This document shows, piece by piece, positions 35,078-44,003 of a DNA stretch of 64,000 bases. This DNA comes from Paracoccus sp041927875. Its GTDB lineage: Bacteria; Pseudomonadota; Alphaproteobacteria; Rhodobacterales; Rhodobacteraceae. The stretch lies in NCBI RefSeq assembly GCF_041927875.1, contig NZ_JBHFHN010000007.1; one strand, given 5' to 3'. Each line of letters starts with the position of its first letter. Within the stretch, counting starts at the first letter, position 1. The notes under the pieces were generated by a model, which did no database searches, was not told the origin of the DNA, and saw only the letters and a list, made by a program, of their open reading frames with translations. The translations under genes and the position numbers were made by a program.

Positions 35078-35730
35078 CGTCATCTCCGCTGTGCGGGGGC
35101 AAGCGCCGCCGACCTTGCGAAGACACCGCGACCCACAGTCCGAGGTCGAAAGGTTTCGACCGACAAGCTGCCAACAGGGCCTGGTCAGGCTATGACGAAT
35201 CACCCCCAACCGAAAGTCAGAAAACGACATCAATAGTCGTATTTTTCAGTGCCTTGCGAAGGCCGGGTGCAAACTAAAAACGCGTTTCAATTGCAGATTG
35301 CAAAGCACCTGGGCCAACGCCTGATTTCTGGGCAGAGCATAACTTCCGGGGCGAAAGACGCTGCGGCGGCAAGGCCTTGAAAGATCACGAAATCCGGATT
35401 TTTGCCGCGCGATCAGTTTGATTTTAGTGATTTTCTGAAAATTTCCCCCCTTGAGTGAAACCGCGACACATCGTTTACGCTTGTTGTCAGCTGCGCCGCG
35501 TTGGTTTGCGGCGACTTCGCGCGACAGCGCATCGAACGGGATCGTCCCGTCTGACAGGGGTTTCAATGGGTAACGATGATCTTTCCGTAGACCGGAAACC
35601 GGCCCCGATCCGAACAGGCCGCTTTGACCGACCGTGGGGCAGCACATGCCCCGCCACGACCAACCCGACAAACTGGATCTACACCGGCGGCGCGATGGCG
35701 GCCCCGGTTGCCGCTTTCTGGAGTTAACGA
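35078..35730. other. Divergent promoter region of the two Hint-domain genes
   Basis: 653 bp without a convincing gene, locally richer in A+T than the surroundings (about 35210-35460). An ACGAC/GTCGT hairpin followed by ATTTTT is at 35224-35245. A 90-codon open frame at 35455-35727 has no family resemblance. Both genes must be transcribed from within this stretch. Confidence 0.55.
35224..35245 (+). repeat. Small hairpin with T-tract
   Basis: ACGAC at 35224-35228 and GTCGT at 35236-35240 flank 7 nt, followed by ATTTTT. It could end a short transcript on the plus strand or be an operator; the left arm AACGACAT matches the palindrome at 28916. Confidence 0.35.
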
Positions 35731-38700
35731 ATGACTACCTTTTACATGTATAGCGCGTCGTCGCTGAACTATGTGTTCTCGACCGGCGGCTCGAACCCCA
35801 GCACGATGACCTCGCTTCCGGTCGACCCTTCGGCGAACACCTATAGCCAGTATTCCACCGGCTCGGTGACGCTGGCGACCAATTACCAGACCGGGTCGAT
35901 CGTCATGCCGAATGGCACCTGGGATCCAATCGACACGGCGGTGCAATATGGCACCAAACTGCCAGCGACCACGACGCTGTTCGGAACCACCTACCCGAAG
36001 GACACGCTGCTGAACGTGCCCTATGCCATTCGCGGCGTTCTGGCCAATGGCACAGAGTTCGACATGTATCCTGTGGTCGTCGTCGACTCGTCCGGTGTGG
36101 TCAAATCCATCGTCGGGGTGATGAGCTCGGTATCCCTGACGCCCGGGACCAAATACACGCTGAGCTATGGCGGCGACTCGGTCATCTATGAAGATTTCGG
36201 CGTGGCAAGCTCGAACTTGCAGCAACCGCTGGACCCGAAAAACGGCATCGTCGAGGGCACGGCCGGGAACGACACGATCGACGGCAGCTATACGGGCGAT
36301 CCGCAGGGCGACAGGATCGACAATGCCGACAACACCCTGGCCGGGGTGGCGGCGGGCGGCACCGCCGGGTCGAATGACGACCTGGTGCAGGGTTTTGCCG
36401 GCAACGACACGATCCGGTCGGGTGCGGGCAATGACACGGTCTATGCCGGTGCAGGCGCCGATACCGTCGATGGTGGCGCGGGCAATGATGTCATCTTCGG
36501 CTTTGGCGACACGCTGAACGGCGCCGATGACGGTGCGAATGACACGCTGCTGGGCAATACCGGCAGCGACAAGCTGTATGGCGGTGCGGGCAATGACGTC
36601 CTTTATGGTGACGACACGCTTGGCAACTCCACGGTCAGCCCCGGCAACGACACGATCGACGGCGGTGCGGGCAATGATACCATCATTGGCGGCCAGGGCG
36701 GCGATTCCGTCTCGGGTGGCGATAATGACGACCTGATCTATGGCGACACCACGACGCCGACCGACACCGCCGGCGGGGCCGACACGCTGCTGGGCGGGGC
36801 GGGCAAAGACACGATCTATGGCGGTGCTGGCAACGACACGATCGACGGCGGCACCGACAATGACACGCTGTACGGCGGCGGCGGCGATGACACCGTGTCG
36901 GGCGGCGACGGCCACGACTTCATCAACGCGGACTCAGGCAATGACCTTGTGTTCGGCGGCGCAGGTGATGACAGCATCCTGGGCGGTGCCGGCAACGACA
37001 CGATGTATGGCCAGGATGGCAGCGATACGATCATCTCGGCCGCGGGCGATCTGTCGGACGGCGGCGCCGACAACGATGTGTTCAACCTCAACACCACCAC
37101 CGGTGGCACCTCGACCATCGTGGGTGGCGAAACCACGACCACCGGGATTGATTTCGACACGATCAACGGATCGACCCTGACCGGTCCGGCGACCGTCAGC
37201 TTCACCGCCGATGAGGCCGGCACCTATGCCAGCGGCGGCCTGACCACGACCTTCACCCAGATCGAGGGCGTGGTCACCGGCAGCGGCAACGACACGATCA
37301 CCGCCGCAACAGGTGTCACCAAGTCGATCACCGCCAATACCGGCGCGGGCAATGACCTGATCACCACCGGCGGCGGGGACGACAGCATCAATGCCGGGGC
37401 CGGGTCGGATACGATCAACGGCGGCAACGGCAATGACACGATCATCGCGGGCGACGGCGATGACGACATCACCTTTGGCGCGGGCGATTCCGTGTCGGGC
37501 GGCGCGGGCGATGACGATTTCACCTTTGCCCCCGGCCAGACCGGCAGCGGCAGTTTCACCGTCATCGGCGGCGAGACGAGCGAAGGCACGCCCGAGGACA
37601 CCAGCAACAATGCCGATGATGGCGGCGTGGCGGGCGACAAGCTGGATGGCTCGGCGCTGACCACTGGCGTCGCCGTGACCTATACCACCTTCGAGGGGGC
37701 GAATGTCACCGGCGGCGCCACCGGCACCTTCAGCGAAATCGAAAAGGTCATCACCGGCAGCGGCAACGACACGATCGACGCCAGCAATGCCTCGCTGACC
37801 AATACCGGCGGCAGCATCGGTATCAACATCGACACCGGCGCGGGCAATGACCTGATCACCGGCAGCGGCGGCGCCGACAGCATCATCGCCGGGGCCGGGT
37901 CGGACACGATCAACGGCGGCAACGGCAATGACACGATTGCCGCCGGTGACGGCGATGACGACATCACCTTTGGCGCGGGCGATTCCGTGTCGGGCGGCGC
38001 GGGCGATGACGATTTCAAGCTGGACCCGGCGCAGACCGGCACCGGCGGCTGGACCGTCATCGGCGGCGAGGCGAACGAGGGCACCCCCGAGGACATAAGC
38101 AACAACGCCGATGATGGCGGCATGGCGGGTGACAAGCTGGATGGCTCGGCGCTGACCAACCCGGTCACCGTCACCTATACCACCGTCGAGAACGGCGGCG
38201 TGACCGGCGGCACCACCGGGACGTTCAGCGACATCGAGAAGGTCGTCACCGGATCGGGCGATGACGTGATCGACGCCGGCAATGCGGCACTGACCAACGG
38301 CGCGGCCGGCATCAATGTCGACACCGGCGCGGGCAATGACCAGATCACCGGCAGCGCCGGGGCCGATACGATTGCGGCGGGCGCAGGCAATGACGTCATC
38401 AGCGCCGGGGCTGGAAACGACCTGATCGACGCAGGCACGGGCAACGACAAGATCGATGGCGGCGCGGGTGCCGACACGATGACCGGCGGCGACGGGTTTG
38501 ACACGTTCAGCGTCACCTCGGGCGATGTCATCACCGATTTCAACACCGCGACCGGTGGCAACATCACTGATGGCAATTTCAACAACAACGATCTGGTCGA
38601 TCTGAGCGGCTATTACAACGCCGCCAACCTGATCAAGATCAACGCCGCGCGCGAAGCCGCCGGGCTGCCGAAATATGCCTCGCCGTTGCAGTGGTTGCGC

Positions 38701-39435
38701 AAGGATCAGGCCGATGGGGTGCTGAACGACATCAGCACTGCGAATGGCTTTGCCAGCGACTTCACACTGACGCTTCAGGGCGTGACCGGCGCGCAACTGA
38801 CGACCGACAACACCAAGGTCGTCTGCTTCACCGAAGGCACGTTGATCGACACCGCCCGCGGCCCCGTGGCGATCGAGGATCTGGGCATCGGCGATCTGGT
38901 CATGACGCGCGACCGTGGCGCCCAGCCGATCCGCTGGATCGGTCAGCGCGCCATCGAGGCCGATGAGCTTGAGGCAAACCCGAACCTGCGCCCGGTCCGC
39001 ATCCGCGCAGGGGCGCTTGGCGCGGGCCTGCCTGCCGCCGATCTGGTGGTCAGCCCGCAGCACCGGGTGCTGGTGCGATCGCGCATCGCGCAGCGCCTGT
39101 TTGGCACCGATGAGGTGCTGGTCGCGGCCAAGCAGCTGTGCCAGGTCGACGGCATCGACATCGCAACCGACCTGACCCGCGTGGTCTATGTCCACATGCT
39201 GTTCGACCGGCATGAGGTTGTGACCTCGAACGGTGCGGAAAGCGAAAGCCTGTTCACCGGGCCGGAGGCGCTGAAATCGGTCGGCGCAGCGGCGCGCGAC
39301 GAGATCCTGGCGATCTTCCCCGAACTGGCGGACCGCGACTATCAGGCGATCCCGGCGCGCACCCTGGCCTCGGGCCGGATGGGCCGCAAGCTGGCGGTGC
39401 GCCACATCCAGAACGGCAAGGCGCTGGTGCAATAG
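35731..39435 (+). CDS. Large RTX protein with N-terminal paralogous domain and C-terminal Hint domain
   Basis: 1234 residues. N-terminal domain (1-170) begins MTTFYMYSASSLNYVFST and parallels the 374-residue protein. From about 173 to 960 run calcium-binding RTX nonapeptides (GGAGNDTI-type, for example GSGNDTITAATG), including a 165-residue module present twice. From Cys1032 (VVCFTEGTLIDTARGPVAI) a Hint_2 domain with His1111 in SPQHRVLV, ending LASGRMGRKLAVRHI. No N-terminal signal peptide; RTX proteins are normally exported by type I secretion, whose genes are not in the window. Role probably adhesion, surface layer or extracellular enzyme, not determinable. ATG 35731, with GGAG a few bases upstream. 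Confidence 0.85.
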   Translation: MTTFYMYSASSLNYVFSTGGSNPSTMTSLPVDPSANTYSQYSTGSVTLATNYQTGSIVMPNGTWDPIDTAVQYGTKLPATTTLFGTTYPKDTLLNVPYAIRGVLANGTEFDMYPVVVVDSSGVVKSIVGVMSSVSLTPGTKYTLSYGGDSVIYEDFGVASSNLQQPLDPKNGIVEGTAGNDTIDGSYTGDPQGDRIDNADNTLAGVAAGGTAGSNDDLVQGFAGNDTIRSGAGNDTVYAGAGADTVDGGAGNDVIFGFGDTLNGADDGANDTLLGNTGSDKLYGGAGNDVLYGDDTLGNSTVSPGNDTIDGGAGNDTIIGGQGGDSVSGGDNDDLIYGDTTTPTDTAGGADTLLGGAGKDTIYGGAGNDTIDGGTDNDTLYGGGGDDTVSGGDGHDFINADSGNDLVFGGAGDDSILGGAGNDTMYGQDGSDTIISAAGDLSDGGADNDVFNLNTTTGGTSTIVGGETTTTGIDFDTINGSTLTGPATVSFTADEAGTYASGGLTTTFTQIEGVVTGSGNDTITAATGVTKSITANTGAGNDLITTGGGDDSINAGAGSDTINGGNGNDTIIAGDGDDDITFGAGDSVSGGAGDDDFTFAPGQTGSGSFTVIGGETSEGTPEDTSNNADDGGVAGDKLDGSALTTGVAVTYTTFEGANVTGGATGTFSEIEKVITGSGNDTIDASNASLTNTGGSIGINIDTGAGNDLITGSGGADSIIAGAGSDTINGGNGNDTIAAGDGDDDITFGAGDSVSGGAGDDDFKLDPAQTGTGGWTVIGGEANEGTPEDISNNADDGGMAGDKLDGSALTNPVTVTYTTVENGGVTGGTTGTFSDIEKVVTGSGDDVIDAGNAALTNGAAGINVDTGAGNDQITGSAGADTIAAGAGNDVISAGAGNDLIDAGTGNDKIDGGAGADTMTGGDGFDTFSVTSGDVITDFNTATGGNITDGNFNNNDLVDLSGYYNAANLIKINAAREAAGLPKYASPLQWLRKDQADGVLNDISTANGFASDFTLTLQGVTGAQLTTDNTKVVCFTEGTLIDTARGPVAIEDLGIGDLVMTRDRGAQPIRWIGQRAIEADELEANPNLRPVRIRAGALGAGLPAADLVVSPQHRVLVRSRIAQRLFGTDEVLVAAKQLCQVDGIDIATDLTRVVYVHMLFDRHEVVTSNGAESESLFTGPEALKSVGAAARDEILAIFPELADRDYQAIPARTLASGRMGRKLAVRHIQNGKALVQ
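37407..38400 (+). repeat. 495-bp tandem duplication inside the RTX gene
   Basis: The block from about 37407 recurs 495 bp (165 codons) later from about 37902; long stretches, such as the DNA encoding DGDDDITFGAGDSVSGG, are nearly identical. The second copy tails off after about 38390. Confidence 0.7.
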
Positions 39436-39456
39436 ACCGGCGCAAAGGCGACGGCG

Positions 39457-39487
39457 AAAGGGGCACCATGGCGGTGCCCCTTTTCAT
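39457..39487 (+). terminator. Terminator of the RTX/Hint gene
   Basis: AAAGGGGCACC at 39457-39467 pairs with GGTGCCCCTTT at 39473-39483, followed by TCATTT. Strong rho-independent structure 22 bp after the stop. Confidence 0.88.
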
Positions 39488-39571
39488 TTGACCGGTGTGG
39501 AACCGTCGAAGCGCGCAGCCGGAACCTGCACCACAGGCACCGGTTCGTCCATCGCAACTGTCTGATGAAAT

Positions 39572-39648
39572 TGGCGCACCCGACAGGATTCGAACCTGTG
39601 ACCTCTGCCTTCGGAGGGCAGCACTCTATCCAGCTGAGCTACGGGTGC
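39572..39648 (-). tRNA. tRNA-Arg (anticodon CCG)
   Basis: 77 nt including an encoded CCA (complement of 39572-39574). Acceptor GCACCCG pairs with CGGGTGC; D arm with AGCTCAGCTGGATAGAG; anticodon stem CTGCC/GGCAG around loop CTCCGAA, anticodon CCG; T arm ACAGG TTCGAAT CCTGT. It reads CGG arginine codons. It lies between the RTX gene and sufS. Confidence 0.97.
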
Positions 39649-39685
39649 GCTGTGCCTTGGTCCATACCAGCACGGCCCGGCGGCC

Positions 39686-40906
39686 TCAACCGAAAAGATC
39701 GCGGCAGAGATCCAGGGCCGAGACAAGGGCGTCGACCTCATCGCGGGTGTTGTAAAGGCCAAAGCTGGCGCGCGCGGTCGCGGTCAGGCCCAGGTGATCC
39801 ATCAGCGGCATGGCGCAATGGCTGCCCGCCCGCACGGCCACACCGCGCTTGTCCAGGATCGTGGCGATGTCATGGGGATGCGCGCCCGGCATGGTCATCG
39901 AAAAGATCGCGCCCTTGCCCGGCGCCGTGCCTTGCAGCGTCAGCCAGTTGCGGTCGGCCAGTTGCGCCGCCGCATAATCGCGCAGGTCGCGTTCATGCGC
40001 GGCGATCTTTTCCATGCCGATGGCGGTCAGGTAATCCAGCGCCACGCCCAGGCCGATCTGGTTGACGATGCCCGGCGTGCCCGCCTCGAACCGCATCGGC
40101 GGGTCGGCATAGCTCACCGCGTCGCGGCTGACGGTGCGGATCATGTCGCCGCCACCCAGAAAGGGGCGCATCTCGGCCCGGCGTTCCGGGGCGATCCAGA
40201 TCGCGCCGGACCCCGACGGCCCATAAAGCTTGTGGCCGGTGATCGCATAGAAATCGGGGGCGATCTCGGTCAGGTCGATGGGCATATGCACCGCCGCCTG
40301 ACTGCCATCGACCAGCACCGGCACGCCCTGCGCGCGCGCGCCCGCGCAGATCGCCGCGACATCGACCAGCGTGCCCAGCACATTCGACATATGGGTGACG
40401 GCGACCAGCCGGGTGCGCGGTCCGATGGCGGCCAGCACCTTGTCGGCAGGCAGGCTGCCATCGGCCTCGGGTTCAACCCATCGCAGCACGATCCCCTGAC
40501 GTTCGCGCAGGAAATGCCAGGGGACGATATTGGCGTGATGCTCCATCACGCTCAGCACGATCTCATCGCCGGGCTGAAGCCGGGGCGCGGCCCAGGCATA
40601 GGAGACCAGGTTGATCGCCTCGGTCGCGCCGGTGGTGAAGACCACGCCGTCCTCATCGGGGGCGTTCAGAAAGCGGGCGATCTTGCCGCGGACGGCCTCG
40701 TATTTCTCGGTCGAGATGGTGGACAGCGTATGCAGCCCGCGATGGACATTGGCGTAATCCATCGCATAGCCCTGCACCACCGCGTCGATCACCGCCTGCG
40801 GCTTTTGCGCGCTTGCGCCATTGTCGAGATAGACCAGGGGCTTGCCGTTCACCTGCCGCGACAGGATCGGGAAATCGGCGCGGATCGCATCGACGTCATA
40901 GGTCAT
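39686..40906 (-). CDS. sufS: Cysteine desulfurase SufS
   Basis: 406-residue class II (SufS/CsdA-type) PLP enzyme. Schiff-base Lys226 in ITGHKLYGPSG, active-site Cys364 in RAGSHCAMPLM, and HRGLHTLS near residue 55. It supplies sulfur as persulfide for iron-sulfur cluster assembly. Last gene of the suf operon; it overlaps the preceding membrane-protein gene by ATGA. A second desulfurase of the NifS/IscS type is at the head of the same operon. SufE, SufA and SufT are not in the window. Confidence 0.95.
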   Translation of the reverse strand: MTYDVDAIRADFPILSRQVNGKPLVYLDNGASAQKPQAVIDAVVQGYAMDYANVHRGLHTLSTISTEKYEAVRGKIARFLNAPDEDGVVFTTGATEAINLVSYAWAAPRLQPGDEIVLSVMEHHANIVPWHFLRERQGIVLRWVEPEADGSLPADKVLAAIGPRTRLVAVTHMSNVLGTLVDVAAICAGARAQGVPVLVDGSQAAVHMPIDLTEIAPDFYAITGHKLYGPSGSGAIWIAPERRAEMRPFLGGGDMIRTVSRDAVSYADPPMRFEAGTPGIVNQIGLGVALDYLTAIGMEKIAAHERDLRDYAAAQLADRNWLTLQGTAPGKGAIFSMTMPGAHPHDIATILDKRGVAVRAGSHCAMPLMDHLGLTATARASFGLYNTRDEVDALVSALDLCRDLFG

Positions 40907-41505
40907 TGCGGCATCGCCTCAAGCGGCGGCAGGATACCGAGCGAGGCGAGTGCCAGGCTGAGGATCAGGCTGGCCACGATCAGCGTGCCGACGGCGCCAA
41001 TGGCGACCAGGCCGATATGGGCAAAGCCGTGCAATTCCTTGGTGAAGGACACGACCAGCCAGAAGAACAGGCCGACCGCGACCAGGCCCAGCACCTCGGC
41101 GGTCAGCGGGAAGATCAGCATCAGCAGCACTTGCGCGACCTGGATCACCAGCATCATCGCATCGATCCAGACGATCAGCCACAACGCATCGGCAAAGCTG
41201 CCCTTGCCGCCGAACAGCTGGCCCACGCGCGCGACCATGCCCGACACGACGATCAGCACCACCAGCTGCACCCCCGCCATGGTCAGGGGCGATCGAGTCA
41301 GCGGCGACCAGGGCGTGTCGACCGGCACCGGGAATAGCTGGCTGGCAAGCCAGGCAAGGATCGCCGACAGCGCCACCACCACCGCCGCCGCCATCCAGCG
41401 GCCCTCGACCGGGGGGGCGAGGTTCAGGATGCGCGGCACCGCCTGCGCGGGCCGCGTCACCGCATCCCGCGACAAGGTCAGAAAATCGTCAAAGCCGAAA
41501 GCCAT
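40903..41505 (-). CDS. YIP1-family membrane protein in the suf operon
   Basis: 200 residues with five predicted hydrophobic segments; starts MAFGFDDFLTLSRDAVTRP and has the GVQLVVLIVVSGMVARV and ADALWLIVWIDAMMLVIQV segments. I assign it to the YIP1 family from overall pattern. Function unknown; its place between sufD and sufS is consistent with co-transcription, not necessarily with a role in cluster assembly. Coupled on both sides (ATGA with sufS, TGATG with the gene upstream). Confidence 0.75.
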   Translation of the reverse strand: MAFGFDDFLTLSRDAVTRPAQAVPRILNLAPPVEGRWMAAAVVVALSAILAWLASQLFPVPVDTPWSPLTRSPLTMAGVQLVVLIVVSGMVARVGQLFGGKGSFADALWLIVWIDAMMLVIQVAQVLLMLIFPLTAEVLGLVAVGLFFWLVVSFTKELHGFAHIGLVAIGAVGTLIVASLILSLALASLGILPPLEAMPQ

Positions 41506-41993
41506 CACGCCCCCTTCAGCGCGGCGGCAATGCCGGCCGCCCAGAATATCCCAAAGCCGATCCCGGCGACGGCGCGCGTCAGCGTCAGGCCCGGACCCGG
41601 CCCGATATAGCCCTGAACCAGCCCGGCCAGCAACATCGCCGGCGCCACCGCCAGCATCGCCCAGAACAAAGCGACGCGCAGCCGCAAGCCGTCGACACCG
41701 CGCCGCCCCGCCAGCCACAGGGCCAGATGCGACAGGGCGGCCATCGCATAGGCGAGCAGCGGCAGCATGAACATCGTCGCCAGCAGCGCGCCGCCGATCC
41801 GGGCATCCAGCGGCACCAAGGGGTCCAGATGCGCGGCCCGCGCATGCCCCGGCCATTGTGCGACAAAGAACAGCCCGCAGGCGGCCAGCAAAGTGGCAAG
41901 CGCCGCCGGTTCGGACAGGCGCAGGCCCATCACCTCGGCCGCGACACGGCGCGGCGCGATCCACATCCGCGCCATCCGCGCCACGACCGACAT
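41505..41993 (-). CDS. Small membrane protein of the suf operon
   Basis: 162 residues with four hydrophobic segments; N-terminus MSVVARMARMWIAPRRVAAE resembles that of YIP1-like proteins, and the protein may be a diverged partner of the next gene. It starts 1 bp after the sufD stop. No catalytic motif. Function unknown. Confidence 0.7.
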   Translation of the reverse strand: MSVVARMARMWIAPRRVAAEVMGLRLSEPAALATLLAACGLFFVAQWPGHARAAHLDPLVPLDARIGGALLATMFMLPLLAYAMAALSHLALWLAGRRGVDGLRLRVALFWAMLAVAPAMLLAGLVQGYIGPGPGLTLTRAVAGIGFGIFWAAGIAAALKGA

Positions 41994-41994
41994 G

Positions 41995-43230
41995 TCAGCC
42001 CTTCCGGTGAGGCGCGGCCGGATGGCGGTTCAGCCAATCCTCAAGCCGGGTCACGATCTCGGATTTCAGGTCGTCATCCTCGATCTCGTCGATGGCATCG
42101 GCCAGGAAGGACAGCACCAGCATCGCGACCGCCGCATCCTCGGGGACGCCGCGACTGCGCAGATAGAACAAGGCCGTCGGATCAATCGCCCCGGTCGTCG
42201 AACCGTGGCTGCATTTCACGTCATCGGCATAGATTTCCAGTTCGGGCTTGCCAAGGAACTGGCTGTTCTCATCCAGCAAAAGTGCCTGGCTGATCTGATA
42301 GCCATCGGTCTTTTGCGCGCCCGGCTTGACCAGAATCTTGCCCTGAAACACGCCGACCGCGCCGTTCTTCAGCACCTTCTTGAACACCTGACGGCTTTCG
42401 CAGCGCTCCGCCGCATGGGTCACGAACACGGTGTCATCGTGGTGGAAATTGCCGGTCGCCGCATCGCCAAGGGCCGCGCCCGCGACATGGGCCACGGCAT
42501 CATCGCCCTGAATGTCCAGCACGGCCTCATTGCGGGTCAGCGTGCCATTGGCGGCCAGAGTGAAGGATTTGAACAGAGCGGCCTCACCGATGCGGGCGAA
42601 GATCGCGGTGGCGACCAGCCGTTGACGGCCCGGACCTTGGGCGCGGATATGGTGGAACCGCGCGGCTTTGGGCAGGTCGATCTCCATCACGGTATTGGCG
42701 CGCGCGCCGGGCAGGCCGGTTTCCAGGATGGTCACCTCGGCGCCCGGATCCAGCTTGACAACGTGTCGCAAGAACACCTCGCAAGCCTCGGAATTGCGGC
42801 GATAAAGGATGTGCAGCGGGCGCGCGATGCGGCCCGTCACACGGATCGCCGCCCCCTCATCCGCGCGAATGCCGTTCAGCGCCGCCAGAGGGCGACCCAC
42901 GGGCTTCTGGCCCTCGGCCTCAAGCGTGCCGACAAAGCCCGCCACCCAATCGGGCGCGGCCGACAAGGGCGCGATCTCGATGCCTTCGGCTCCGGTCAGG
43001 TCGGACGCCTCCGCATCAAAGACCCCATCGGTGAAAACCATCACGAACCGGTCGCGGGTTGAAAACAGCGGCGGCTCGGCGTCCTTCGGGGGCAGCGGCG
43101 CAGGCGGCACCTCATCGGCCAGAAGCGCGCGCGGATCGGTATAGCGCCAGTATTCGTCGCGCCGGGTCGGCAGGCCGCCCTGGGCGTCCAGCCGCGCCTG
43201 CGCGCCCGCCTTCAGATCGTCCAGCGCCAT
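41995..43230 (-). CDS. sufD: Fe-S cluster assembly protein SufD
   Basis: 411 residues. N-terminal RRDEYWRYTDP and the beta-helix core with the C-terminal block YADDVKCSHGSTTGAI and LFYLRSRG are SufD hallmarks. It forms the SufBC2D scaffold complex. Start overlaps the sufC stop by one base. Confidence 0.95.
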   Translation of the reverse strand: MALDDLKAGAQARLDAQGGLPTRRDEYWRYTDPRALLADEVPPAPLPPKDAEPPLFSTRDRFVMVFTDGVFDAEASDLTGAEGIEIAPLSAAPDWVAGFVGTLEAEGQKPVGRPLAALNGIRADEGAAIRVTGRIARPLHILYRRNSEACEVFLRHVVKLDPGAEVTILETGLPGARANTVMEIDLPKAARFHHIRAQGPGRQRLVATAIFARIGEAALFKSFTLAANGTLTRNEAVLDIQGDDAVAHVAGAALGDAATGNFHHDDTVFVTHAAERCESRQVFKKVLKNGAVGVFQGKILVKPGAQKTDGYQISQALLLDENSQFLGKPELEIYADDVKCSHGSTTGAIDPTALFYLRSRGVPEDAAVAMLVLSFLADAIDEIEDDDLKSEIVTRLEDWLNRHPAAPHRKG

Positions 43231-43985
43231 CAGCCGACCTCCGCCAACAGATCGCCGTAACCGTTCTGTTCGACCTCGAGCGCCAGTTCCGGCCCGCCCG
43301 ATTTCACGATCCGGCCATCGGCCATGATATGCACGACATCGGGTTTGATATGGTCCAGCAGGCGCTGGTAATGGGTGATGACCAGGAACGACCGGTCCGG
43401 CCCGCGCAGCGCATTCACGCCCTCGCTGACCAGCCGCATGGCATCGACATCAAGGCCCGAGTCGGTCTCGTCCAGGATGCACATCTTCGGTTCCAGCATC
43501 GCCATCTGCAGGATTTCGTTGCGCTTTTTCTCACCGCCCGAAAAGCCGACATTGACCGGACGCTTCAGCATCTCGGCGTCGATATTCAGTGATTTGGCCT
43601 TTTCGCGCACGACCTTCAGGAACTCGGCCGAGGACATCTCGTCCTGCCCGCGCGCCTTGCGCTGCGCGTTCACGGCGGTGCGCAGGAAGGTCATGTTGCC
43701 GACACCGGGAATTTCGACCGGGTATTGGAAGGCCAGGAACAGCCCCGCCGCCGCCCGTTCTTCGGGTTCCTGTTCCAGCAGGTCATCGCCATTCAGCGTG
43801 GCGCTGCCCTCGGTCACGACATAGCCGTCGCGGCCCGACAGCACATAGGACAGGGTCGATTTCCCCGACCCGTTCGGCCCCATGATCGCGTGAACCTCGC
43901 CCGCCGGAACGGTCAGGGTCAGGCCTTTCAGGATCTGCTTGTCTTCTTCCTCAAGCTTGACGTGCAGGTTTTCGATTTTCAGCAT
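43230..43985 (-). CDS. sufC: Fe-S cluster assembly ATPase SufC
   Basis: 251-residue ABC ATPase. Walker A GPNGSGKSTL near residue 36-45, NVGFSGGEKKRNEILQ as signature and ILDETDSGLDVDAM as the SufC-type Walker B. It drives conformational change of SufBCD. Upstream neighbour is an FkbM methyltransferase gene rather than sufB directly. Confidence 0.96.
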   Translation of the reverse strand: MLKIENLHVKLEEEDKQILKGLTLTVPAGEVHAIMGPNGSGKSTLSYVLSGRDGYVVTEGSATLNGDDLLEQEPEERAAAGLFLAFQYPVEIPGVGNMTFLRTAVNAQRKARGQDEMSSAEFLKVVREKAKSLNIDAEMLKRPVNVGFSGGEKKRNEILQMAMLEPKMCILDETDSGLDVDAMRLVSEGVNALRGPDRSFLVITHYQRLLDHIKPDVVHIMADGRIVKSGGPELALEVEQNGYGDLLAEVG

Positions 43986-44003
43986 GTGTCTTCCTTGGAT
44001 CGT

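Noticed and set aside
35455..35727. 90-codon frame just upstream of the RTX/Hint gene
   Set aside because: No ribosome site, no family resemblance; it lies in the likely promoter region.
36934..39432. Open frame of 832 codons antisense to the RTX gene
   Set aside because: The repetitive Asp/Gly codons of the RTX gene leave the opposite strand free of stops; the translation is Ala/Val/Ile/Arg-rich without any motif.
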